A stretch of DNA of 64,000 nt from Fonsecaea monophora (Eukaryota; Ascomycota; Eurotiomycetes; Chaetothyriales; Herpotrichiellaceae), in the NCBI RefSeq assembly GCF_001642475.1, contig NW_019173987.1, positions 62,001 to 126,000 on the forward strand. Direction: 5' to 3'. Of this stretch, positions 10,748 to 21,494 are shown piece after piece. Under the pieces are notes generated by a model, which saw nothing but the letters and a program-made list of their open reading frames with translations, did not search any database and was not told where the DNA came from. Position numbers and translations under genes: made by a program. How positions within the stretch are numbered: position 1 is the first letter of the stretch; every line of letters starts with the position of its first letter.

Positions 10748-11695
10748 GGTTGAAAGATACAGCTAGAGAAGGTACATAGGAGAGTCGTAGGGAGTGGTAG
10801 GAAGAGGCGGCAAGGGATACAGAGCGCGAGTAGGAGGGAGGACGAGTTGCGGGAGAAAGTTGTAATGCAGGGCGGGATGCGTGGATCGGAGACCCTGGGA
10901 TGATGTGATGGATACGCCGGGGGATGATTCTGCAGATGTTTATAGCAGGTCGGCGCAGGACAAAGGACACGCAGGCAAGAAATGGCGACGGTGCTATGCT
11001 GAGATGAATGGCACGTGCCAGATAACTAGCAACACCGGAGGCTCGAGGGTCATGCTGCCAAATGTGCACATGAGTCTTGTGAGAGAAGGTGTTTTGTCCT
11101 CTACCAGGCAACTTTTGTGGTGTTGAGAGCGAGAGGCTGAGGAGCGTGCGGACAGGACGCACCATGAGTGGCAGAATCGCAGCGTCGCCTCGCCATAATA
11201 ATACGTCAATTGTAGACGCGCATCTGGTGGCATCTCACAGGCACCAGTGGCACCCACAGTGGCACCTCCAGCACCCGCAGACACCCTTGGCGTGGTGGTT
11301 CTTAATGCTCCTAAAGGCACTTACTAAGCCTAAACAGCTGCCCACCTGGGTGCCACCAGCTCCCTGCCTCAACCTAGCGAGCCTAACCCGTTTTGAGCGT
11401 AGCTGGCCATTAAACTCATCTTGTCCCCCCATCCTTCCAACACGCGCCTTGTCTGGCTTCGCGTCTCATCTGCTCAAATGTCAATGTACTGTACATCAAG
11501 GGCGCGCACATAGTCAACACACTCCGATACAGAACAATCACATGGGCGCACGTCTTGACGCCATCCTCCGATCATCTTAGACTGCTGGGGTGATTTCCTG
11601 GATCCTCTCATTCTCCATGTCTGCGATCTGATCCCTTCACGGTCAACTCCCTCTGTCGTGCGACTCCGCCTCTTCTTCCGCCTGTAAAGCTCAAG
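10748..11695. other. Divergent promoter region gpc1 / smc1
   Basis: No gene is seen in this spacer. It must contain both promoters. CACC-rich clusters (GGTGCCACC-like, about 11220-11370) are noticeable, but no named factor site is claimed. Confidence 0.55.
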
Positions 11696-14600
11696 ATGGG
11701 GAAACTCAGCAGACTGGAACTCTACAACTTCAAATCCTACAAAGATCACCACACCCTCCTCTTTGGCGATGCCTACTTTACGTCCATCATCGGTCCCAAT
11801 GGCTCCGGCAAATCAAACGCCATGGACGCCATTTCCTTTGTCCTCGGAATCAAGTCGTCTTCCCTTCGATCCAAGCATCTGCGCGAATTGGTCTATCGCG
11901 GTCGAGTTCTACGGACGTCCGTGGCAAATGGCGGACAGGAGGCAAATGGAGTAAATGGTCATGAAGAGGAAGAACAAGGGTCGCAAGCGAACGGCACGCA
12001 AGAGCGCAATGATCCAAAGTCTGCGTGGGTCATGGCAGTCTACGAAGATGACGCTGGTCTCGAACAGAAATACAAGCGCATCATCACCAACAATGGTGTC
12101 TCAGAGTATCGCATCAACGAACGCGTCGTTACCGCGCAACAATACAACGATTCGCTGGAAGACGAGAACATTCTCATCAAGGCGCGCAACTTTCTTGTGT
12201 TCCAGGGCGATGTGGAGGCTATTGCGACACAAAAACCCCAAGAAATAACGCGCCTGATCGAGCAAGTCTCGGGCAGCATTGAGTACAAAGCCGATTACGA
12301 TCAATTAAAAACGGAGTTAGATCAGGCAGCGGAGCAGCAGGCGTTCCAACTCAATCGGCGTCGAGGCATCAACGCCGAGATTCGTCAGTACCAGGAGCAA
12401 AAGCGGGAAGCGGACAATTTTCTGAAGAAAGCCGCCGAACGGGACGAGGCCATTGTGACTCATGTTTTGTGGAAACTGTACCATCTACAACGCCAGATCG
12501 AAGAATCCAGCGCCGAGATTCAGAAACACCAAGAGGAACTCAAAGAATACCGTCGCGGCATGGAGAAATATGAAAGAAGTCTGGAGGTTGCCAAAAAAGA
12601 GCACGCCCAAGCTTCACGAGGCGTTGGTAAGATAGAAAAACTGATCAAGGCCAAAGAAAAGGAAATCGAGGACAAAACCTCATCCCTCATCCCGATTGAC
12701 GAACAAATCTCCGTCTCCAATCAGCAGCTCACCAAGTACGCGAACAGATCCAACACGATCATCAAAGAGCGGAACAAGCAGGCGGCGACTGTGGCACAAC
12801 TAGAAAAAGACCTGAAAACAGTCGACAAGGCGCAGATCAAGTGGCAAAAAGAATGGGAGCAGAATGCCTCTCGGTTAGGTGGTCAATTGAGCGACGCTGA
12901 TCTCCAGGAGTACACTCGTCTGCGCGAGGAAGTCAATAAGCGAGCAGCGGCTGATCTGGGTCGCATTGAGAGGCTCAAGAATGACCGAGCTCCGATCGAG
13001 GCCACCTACAGCAATCTAAAAAACAGTGTCGAAAGTACCGAGTTCAAATTGAGCACCCTTGAAAGTGAGCTTGCCGCCCTCGAACAACGGCGAGATGCAG
13101 TCAAGGAAGCAGTCCAACAAGCACAGATGGAGATTGATGCTAAGAAGAAAGAGCTCCACGCTGCCTCATCTAAACGACTGCAGGCCTCCCGGACTCGGAC
13201 TGAGCTCGATGAGAAACTCGCGGAAGTGGCTCGAAAAATCTTCGAGGCCGATGATGGTCGTCGGACGACTGAAAAGGAAGTGAGGATGCGAGAGACCATC
13301 GCTATGCTCAAACGGACTTACCCCGGCGTCAAGGGCCGCGTCCATGAACTGTGCAGGCCCAAGCAGAAGAAGTTTGCGGAAGCTGTCAGTACTGTGCTAG
13401 GTCGCCACATCGACGCCGTTGTAGTCGACACCGAAGCCACGGCTAAGCTGTGCATCCAGTATCTACGAGATCATCGCTCGGGCCAAGCAACTTTCATTCC
13501 GCTAGACACCATACAGGTCAAGGCACTCAGCTCAAATCTCAAAGGCATGCACAAGGGCATGCGTCCAGCTATTGAGACGGTGGATTATGACCAGTCTGTG
13601 GCACGAGCAATCTCGTATGCTTGTGGAAATTCAATAGTTTGTGACAATCTGAGCATTGCGAAAGATCTGTGTTACAATCGTCATGTCGATGCAAAGGCTG
13701 TCACGTTAGATGGCAGTGTCATCCACAAGGGCGGTTTAATGACTGGCGGTCGTGGCAAAGACCAACCGTCTCGACGATGGGACGAAGCCGAAATTGAAAG
13801 GCTTCACAAACTCAAAGACAAGTTGATGGGGGATTTTGCTGCCCTGCCACAAGACAGCTCTCGCCGGGCAGAGGAACAGACCCTCCAAAATGAGTTGAGT
13901 GGTCTTGAAAGCAAGCTACGATATGCCAAAGATGAACTCACAGCTCTCGACAAGAACCTCGAGAGCAAAACGCGGGAAGTCCAACACGTCAAGCGGCACT
14001 TAGCAGAGGAACGTCCGAAGATGCAACAGGAATGGAACAGACTGGAAAGGATTGATGAGGACATCTCAGACTACCAAGAGTCGGTCAGCAACGTGGAAAA
14101 TGAAATCTTTACAGATTTCTGCCAGAAACATGGCTTCGACGACATTCAAGACTACGAGGCTCGACAGGGATCCCTGCAGCAGGAGGCTGCTCAGAAGAAA
14201 CTCGAATTCGTCACGCAAAAGGCCAAAATCGAGGGCCAGCTCAGTTTTGAAAAGACCCGGCTTCAGCAAACGGAGGATCGTCTAATGGCTCTTCGAGACA
14301 GGGAGCAAAGGGATAAGGAGACGATTGACAGTCTTAATGAACAGCGGCAGGGCATCCAGGACGATCTCAACACACTAAAAGATGAACTCGATGAGCTTCG
14401 CGCTCAACTGGACGAGCAGAAGGAGCTCCTTAACGAAGCCGCTGAAAAGCTGGCGAAGCAAAAGTCAGAGTTCGAGAAGCGCTCGAAAGAGATGGAAAGC
14501 ACTTTCCGAGAAATCAATGCCCTTGAAGCAGAAATACAGCGCCATTCTTCGGCGAGATACAGCCTTCTTCGCCGCTGCAAGATTGAAAACATTGCCATTC

Positions 14601-15605
14601 CACTGACGGAGCAATCCGCAAGCTTGGACAGCGTGCCCATCAACGACCTGCCGCTTGAAGATGCCGAAGCAATGGAGGCCGATGAAGAGGAGCCTACGGC
14701 TTCGGCTCTGAAGACTTTTGTCGCCAATGACTACGGCGTCGAGCCCGACTTTGATGCTCTCGATGACGAGCTCAAGGAGGAAAACAGTGAAGCTATGGAG
14801 ACCAAACTGCTAGAGGATATCGCCAAAATTAACGCCACTCTAGACAAGATGCAACCGAATGCGCACGCCGCACAACGTCTTGCTGCTGTAGAAGGGCGTG
14901 CACGCGACACGGAGCAGGAATACGAGGACTCGCGCACGAAATACCGCGACCTCAAAGCTCGCTTTGAGGACACCATGGAAAAGCGCAATGAACTCTTCAA
15001 CAAGGCATTTAGCCACATCTCGGAACAGATCGAGCCCATTTACTCCAACCTGACCAAATCGGATGAGTTCCCGGCTGGAGGGCGCGCGTATCTTACAGCA
15101 GACGAGGAAGAGCCGTACCTAGCCGGCGTGAACTACCACACTATGCCGCCTACGAAGCGCTTCCGGGATATGGAGCATCTGTCAGGAGGGGAAAAGACAA
15201 TGGCAGCGTTAGCACTGCTCTTTGCGATTCACAGTTATCAACCCAGCCCGTTCTTTGTCCTGGATGAAGTGGATGCCGCCCTGGATAATGCTAACGTGGG
15301 CAAGCTGGTGAATTACGTCAAGAACCATGCGGTAAGTCTTGTGTCTTGTTGTCGCCCAGAGGAAGGACCCTGTCGTGGTGTGGAGCTAACAATATCTTGT
15401 GTTACTATAGGGGCCGGGAATGCAATTTATCGTGATCAGTCTCAAGACTGGCTTCTTCCAGGGTAGTGAGGCTCTGGTGGGTGTGTATAGGGACCAAGGA
15501 GCAAACAGTTCCAAAGTTCTGACGCTGGACGTAAGTTGCTCCTCGTCTCCTTTATCCGTGACGGTGGAGAGCTAACTTGAGCTTTAGTTGAGGAAATACA
15601 CCTGA
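11696..15605 (+). CDS. smc1: SMC1, cohesin core ATPase subunit
   Basis: Proposed structure: join(11696..15331,15411..15530,15588..15605), 1257 aa. Walker A GPNGSGKS (33-40) is in the N-terminal head. Long coiled coils flank a hinge (about 540-680) that opens with KRTYPGVKGRVHELC and ends near GGLMTGG. The C-terminal head has the signature LSGGEKTMAALALLF (about 1161) and Walker B FFVLDEVDAALD (about 1185). These mark an SMC1 rather than an SMC2, 3 or 4. With SMC3 and kleisin it forms the cohesin ring that holds sister chromatids together. An acidic, Asn/Gly-rich insertion (about residues 80-105) interrupts the N-terminal head. Intron 1 (79 nt) and intron 2 (57 nt) have GTAAGT donors. The last exon is only 18 nt and encodes LRKYT and the stop, restoring the conserved LTLDL-KY ending of the family. 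Confidence 0.96.
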
Positions 15606-16404
15606 TTGTTGGGGACTGTGACTTTTTTCTTCATGTGAACCTCCACAGTGAGGGTCTGATCCAGAGTATGGAGGTGTACCAACAGCCATCTATGGTGTCA
15701 CAGTTTCCAGTGCGGATGCTATGCTACGCTACGCTATGATATGATATGACAATGATGCGGGAGAGCTGTTGAACGACAAGTTGTTACATTGGGAAGGCAG
15801 ACCCATCCATTCTCCACAGGACAGGCCAGTTTCACGACGAGTACCCACGAGCATACACAGCGTGGATACTACTACGACAGGTTCCCTTTGGATACTGGGT
15901 ACTTATCTGCACAGCGTTGTCGAGGCAGTCCACCTGCGCCCCTTGAATGCGATGCGACCTTGTACATACAATCATGTACCGCCACCCACCCTGTCTTAAT
16001 GGACCGAAGATGACGGACTAATGGGACTACACACACACACACAGAGTATGTGTTTCTGCCACACACCAGAGTAGGAGATAGTGCGGTCTGCGGTATGCGT
16101 TCCATTGGTAGTCTGATAGTCTGTCTACACGTTGATACCTACTGTAGCTAGGTAGAGAGATATCATCTGCGTATGGATGGATGTGCTTGTGAACCATAAA
16201 TCCTCCAACGAGGTTTACATACGAGAGCCTGATTGAGGAACTAACCATCGATCCATCAGTCCATCAGTCCATCTTAAAAGCTCATACATGGCCTCGCAGG
16301 TCCGGATGAAAGCAAAGGAAGAAAGCGAGGAGATTGGAAATGTTTTGTCTGATTTGTTCTTTGTTTTTGTTTTTTTGGTCAAAACTCTATGGAATTCGTT
16401 CACG

Positions 16405-16426
16405 AGAAAGAGAGAGAGAGAGAGAG
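16405..16426. repeat. Short (GA)n microsatellite
   Basis: About nine to ten GA units lie in the spacer between smc1 and mdm38. Confidence 0.85.
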
Positions 16427-16494
16427 TAATGGTGTCGTCTGGCCTGGCCTGGTCTGTTTTTCTCCTGTCGCTTCCGTCCCAGAAATCCTGAGAT

Positions 16495-16519
16495 CCCCCG
16501 GTTCCCGAGTTCCCGGGGG
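16495..16519. repeat. GC-rich inverted repeat (hairpin)
   Basis: CCCCCGG (16495-16501) pairs with CCGGGGG (16513-16519) across an 11-nt loop. The placement between convergent 3' ends could affect transcript ends, but no function is shown. Confidence 0.7.
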
Positions 16520-16843
16520 TTATTGGGTTCTGAGAGATAGACAGATAAAAAGTCAACCTTGCTGCGATCTCATCCCCCCTTCTGGTCCCAGTAGTTCCCG
16601 TTGGCAGAGATGACACGTCCAAAACTGCTGAGCTGAGTCTATAGAGAGAAAAAACAAGGTATAATTTGCCCTTTGTGTGGCGCCGCCGTCGCATGTTCTG
16701 GGGAAAAAAAAAACGTCGAGATCAAAAAGTCTTCAAGAAGTCGTGAGCCAAAATCGAACGGGGATATATATCTCTCTGCATTTCACAAATCGGGTAATGC
16801 AATGCGAGATCGTAGACAAGGCTTCTGCACCGGCGAGGCACAG

Positions 16844-18664
16844 TTAGTTTTTCTTGTCTTCGGGGCCTTTCTGTGCCTCCTCTTGCTTGCCCTGCTCCGT
16901 GACGTCCTGTTCAGCCTCTTTCGCCTCGTCTTTCGCATCTGCCTTTGCCTCCTGCTTAGCATCGGTGGCCTTGGGCTTGGGCTTCTCGTCGATATCTTTA
17001 TCATCTTTAACCGTCGAGCTCGCGCTCTTTTCACCCTTGGCCTCTGACGTCTGTTTACTTGACTCGGCCTGCTCGTTCTCTTCCTCGATCAACTCCTGCT
17101 GCTCCTTCAACACCTCCAGACGTTGTTTATTGGTGGCCGCTCCCTCTGCATTGTGGACCTCGAGTTCAATCTCGTGGAATAATTCCTCCGGAATGGAACT
17201 CAGCACAGCTTGCAGTGCATCAATTTGAGAGTCGATCTCGCTGTCTTTGCCAGACGTGTACATGTACGCATTGCTGAGCACCAGCAGGGTGGACGGAATG
17301 TTATATTTGAGGCGGAGGTCCAGCCACATTTGCAAATCCTCCCTCAGCTTGCCAGGCGACATACCGTGGGTCCGAAGCCCGCGAGAAGCGCACGCCATTT
17401 GGAGTTCAGGCACAGAGAGGGAATCCACGCCTTCAAAGGAGATAGCTTTGTCGTCACGCTTGATCTGGCGCATACGGTGGCGGATTTGATACCGCAGCAT
17501 GGCGTCGGTTCCAAAGGTGTTGAGGTTCATGTACTTGCACATGCCCACGAGCTGTGGTCTGGAGAGATTGTCCAAGGTCAAATCGTCCTTGAAAATCTTA
17601 CAAACCTTGATAACATCCTCCCTGGAGGGAGATTCGCCGGTTGCGCGGACTTTGCGGAAAAACTCGGTAAACTCTTCCTTCTTTGCATTCACGGCCGAGA
17701 CTGGGAGGCCCGTCTCACGAAGTGTGTTGCGTAGAAAAGCAGACACTTGTTTGCGCGTCTCCCGGAGATGTGCCGCCTTGGTTTCACGGCTTTTCTGGCC
17801 TTCGAATGTCGACGGAAGGAGATTGGGGAACAATTTCAATGCGACCGGGAGCAGGAGTTCTGCAAAGGGGACAATCACGAAAACCGAAAAAGGTACCAGT
17901 CGGCCGAGATCTTGAACTGTCCGTTGCAACTGAGTTGGCTGTTAATATCTCTGCGCACACACAAGCCGATCAAGCAATGCTTACCTGTCTGTTCTCCCGG
18001 CGACTGAGTTCGTAGCCGGCGGCCATTTTTAACGCAAGCTTCGAGGAAATTTTGACCTCGGCGGCCAGCAACTTAGTGCCGTCCCAATAATGTTGAATTT
18101 CCTTCTTTATCTTTTGGCCAAGGGTGAGTTTCTTAGGTTCCTCCTTCTTGGTCGTCAGGTCCGTCTGCTCTTTTTCCGACTGCGCAGCCGCCTTTTCGGC
18201 AGCCAGCTCGGTGAGACTGGCCTTTTCCATGGCTTGAGTCTTTGCGGTCGCAGTGGCCTGACTTTTCGGGACATGTAGTTGTTCATCGGACTTTTTGAGT
18301 TCTGCGACCGTAGGGGCAGACGACGCCTCGGATGACTTTTTGGCCTCATCCTTTGGCAACGGTTTCTTAGCCTCGTCGATGTTGAAGCCCGGAGGAGGAC
18401 CGCTGTCAGGACCATGCGGGGTTGTCTCTGTCGCATAATTCCGGTGCGGCAAAGCAATGGCCAGAGCCGAGAGTCTAGGGGGTAGGTCTCTTGGAAATTT
18501 CGAACGAGAGGAGTAGACGCTCAAGAGCGGAGAGTGCGACGCCCGGGAGTATGCTGTTCACACAAGTCAGTCGGGATCCAGTTTCCGAACCAACACATAG
18601 ACGTACACTGTATAACGAGTCTCCTCGCCGCAGCATTGCTGATTAGTCTAGGACCGGAACTCAT
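16844..18664 (-). CDS. mdm38: Mdm38/LETM1 family inner mitochondrial membrane protein
   Basis: Proposed structure: complement(join(16844..17929,17985..18553,18607..18664)), 570 aa. Exon 1 encodes MSSGPRLISNAAARRL, an Arg-rich mitochondrial presequence-like start. Introns are 53 and 55 nt. The second splice joins ELSRRENRQ to LQRTVQDLGRLVPF. The LETM1 domain has one membrane span (about 219-242, PFSVFVIVPFAELLLPVAL) with the family's conserved prolines, followed by the ribosome-binding-like domain (LSRPQLVGMCKYM, LRYQIRHRMRQIKRDD). The N-terminal region is Lys/Glu/Ala rich and the last 100 residues are a highly charged E/K/D/A tail. The family supports mitochondrial K+/H+ exchange and volume control, and in yeast couples mitoribosomes to membrane insertion of new proteins. 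Confidence 0.94.
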
Positions 18665-19390
18665 GGTGGTCGGATTGAGAGGCGAACGGAAACGAAAGGA
18701 ATGAAGTCGACTCGAAACTAGAATGATGGACAGGGCGTCAAGCCAGTCAGGAAGTGAAAGAAGAAAATCCGAATGGTTTGCTGGGACAAATGATATAAAG
18801 GAAGATGTGTCGTGGTGTAGAATTACGAAATGTACGGAGCGGATTAGGGAGCGTGAGGGATGCGTTCAGGTCCCCAAGTTCCAGAACCCAAACCCAGATC
18901 GCTAAGAGGCCCAAAAGGGAAAAGCGCCAATAGCTGAGCCGGGATGTGAACAACGCAGTTGGCGCCTTATCGGAGTTACCAACAAAAAGGCCGGCTTTAA
19001 ATCACAATCACGTGATATACACTCAAACACACAGAATAACGTGAGCAAAGACCCATGGTGGTTAGATGCACGAATAGCAACCCTGTATTCTTATGCTACA
19101 GATGAACTTGATAGCGGGTTAAAAGGATGACCAGTCAGTAGGTGGCAGATCTGGCACTTGAAGAGCCGCGTATAGCACCGGAGAGACCGATATAGGCAGA
19201 GCAAACAGAGCCCAGGAGGTGCCCTTGTAGCCATTTCAAGCCTGATCTCTCCGATGTTCGCCACTGAGCAGCTAGTCGATATTGCATTGAGCTCAATGCC
19301 CTGAAATGCTTCGGGTTCTGCCGTCATCAACACCCTCGACTTGCGAATCACATAGTTCCGGAAGGCGACGGAGTTCGATTTCTCCAAAGC
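18665..19390. other. Intergenic region mdm38 / SR-rich PWI gene
   Basis: This tandem spacer on the minus strand holds the mdm38 promoter and the 3' end of the PWI/SR gene. No coding segment was recognised. Confidence 0.55.
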
Positions 19391-21021
19391 TTACTCCGAG
19401 TCACCATCGCCATGTCTATCCACACTTTGCTTACCAGGTGTATCCCTCATCACTTCATCGTTTGAAGCGTCACGTTTTCGCCGTTTCGCCTCTGGCGAGG
19501 ACTCATCCGACGAAGTATTGCGTCGCCTGCGCGCAGCAGGCTCGTATCTCTTCAGTGATAGCCTTCGTTTATGGTGCGGGCGTCGACTTCTGCTTCGGCT
19601 CCGACTGCCTCTTCGCCGAGAATCATACTCGTCGGGGCTGCGGCTCAAACGGCGGACATCGCGTGCATTGCGACCCTTGAGAATATCAGCTCGCCTGTTG
19701 TTTCGATTGTCATCAGAGGAATAGTAGGAGGGAGATCGCCTATAACGTCTGTCACCCTTTCTGTAATTCCTCCGTCTGTCTCGTGATCTTGACCTCGACC
19801 GGGACGATGAATAGGAGCGTTCTCGGCGGTATCGCCGCCGTTTGGGGCTAGGACTTGGACTGGGGCTTGAAGCTGAACGGCTTCGAGGCCGTCGTCTTCT
19901 AGGCGACGGTGAGCGTGATATATCAGAACGTGTTGGAGATCGTGTGCGTCTATCACCGGGTGACTCTGAAGTTCTTCTCAGCCTGCCGGAGCCCATCCGT
20001 GGGGGTGACTTGGTCCGACTCTTGCTCCTTGAATTGCGTTCTCTCCTGGGTGCTGGTGAAGGGCTCCGTGAATATGGTGCCGACTTCGACCTGGACCTGG
20101 ACCTGGTTCTGGATCTTGAGCTTGACTTGGACGCAGATCGGCCAGCACGACGAGAATGTGGTGAGGAAGGCGAGCGAGAAATGGAACGAGAGGGAGACCT
20201 GGTCAAAGAACGTCCTCGACCAGTGTCCCGACCCCCTCTACCTCGATTCCCAGGAACATAAGTGTCGGCCTCTCTGCGGGACGGATGGCCTCTATATGGA
20301 GATCTTCTGCGACGTGGGGGAGACCGCGAGTATCTCGGAGGTCGCGTGTCGTATCCTCGTCCACCTCGTCCGCCAGCGCCACGGCGATCACGGCCGCGCT
20401 CGGCCCGCTCACGCTGTCGAATGGAATCAATATCCCGCTCTTGAGCTTGTTCGTGGTCCCTTTTGTTTTTAGCCTCCACGGCCGCTTTCTCGGCGTCGAT
20501 CTAGCCATATCAGCCAAGTTCAATATTATCGTGCGATTGTTGTACCTTTTCTTGTATCAGCTCCAGCTTCTTGGCTTCGAGTAACTCCTTCGGGACACCT
20601 TGCGCGTTCGACTGCGCACTCAGGCACAAGTTCCACAGTTCCTTGCAGAACTTGGGTGTATCCTTGTCAAGAAATCCGGTGAGCGAGATTTGGAGCGCTT
20701 TGATATCGGGCTGAGGCCGTTAGTCTAGCTGTCGCAAGATGGGGAAGACACCAACGTACGAAACGCGAACCCTCGAGCAAGTTGAAGCAAAGCTCGATAA
20801 CAACGTCATCCTCGGAGCCAAGTATTTCAGAGATCTTGCCTGCAATCCATCTGTAATCTTAAATCAGCGGCTGTTCCACTCCAGAGACAGGGGAGAGGCC
20901 TTTGACGCCCAGCTCACTTTTTCATGACCTCGACGTTGACCTTCTTCATGTCGACCTTTTGGTTGAATTCGGGGGGGAACTTGGTCTGCCGAAGCAGTTT
21001 TTGGTCAACTGGCGTAGCCAT
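19391..21021 (-). CDS. PWI-domain SR-rich splicing factor (SRRM1/SRm160-like)
   Basis: Proposed structure: complement(join(19391..20500,20546..20710,20760..20850,20918..21021)), 489 aa. Introns are very short (67, 49 and 45 nt). The start MATPVDQKLLRQTKFP and residues 25-115 form a PWI-like nucleic-acid-binding domain, with KKWIAGKI at the PWI position (Lys replaces Pro), followed by VVIELCFNLLE and FCKELWNLC. A helical Lys/Glu linker (AEKAAVEAKNKRDHEQ) leads into a long RS domain (about 160-470) of Arg-Ser, Ser-Pro and RRR repeats. The family bridges SR proteins and snRNPs in pre-mRNA splicing and 3'-end processing in the nucleus. Regulation by SR protein kinases is expected for the family. 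The ATG at 21021 is supported by good coding sequence immediately downstream and by in-frame splicing. Confidence 0.9.
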
Positions 21022-21494
21022 GATGTCGCAAAAATGCTTTCACAGAAACCACCAAGTGTAGGCAAACGAGCGCAGACGAGAGACTGAAGGACGACGACTT
21101 GGGCTGGGACTTGGAGACTCCAAACTGGAAAAGTCGAGACGAGGCGGAGATGAGTCTTGGAAGACAGGAAGGTTGAGCGACCCCGCGTATAAGCCGAGCC
21201 TTGCGTCTCAGCCTTGTGGTGAGAGCCTCACAAGCTTAACAGATAAACTTTCTCGTAGTAATATCATATTGACTACTGGTTGGAATAGGCGGCTAATGGT
21301 TGGGTTGTCTCATTTGATGGCGATGATGGAAGGTCAGCTCTTTCCATTTGCACTGCTGTGCAAGCGCGTTCTGGTTTCTTCCCCCATTGTGCTTCACTCT
21401 TTGCATTTGCTCAATGATGTACTTCTTCATGTCCCCTATACTTCTTACTTACGCGTGCCTATGGCTTTGCTTCAACGTTCGTTCAATATGAGTA
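21022..21494. other. Divergent promoter region PWI gene / unidentified gene
   Basis: No gene is seen in this spacer of about 470 nt between the two divergent starts. Confidence 0.5.

Larger units (their letters stand above)
15606..16843. other. Convergent intergenic region smc1 / mdm38
   Basis: No gene is seen. It holds a (GA)n stretch (about 16405-16426), a GC-rich hairpin (16495-16519) and the two 3' ends. Confidence 0.65.
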
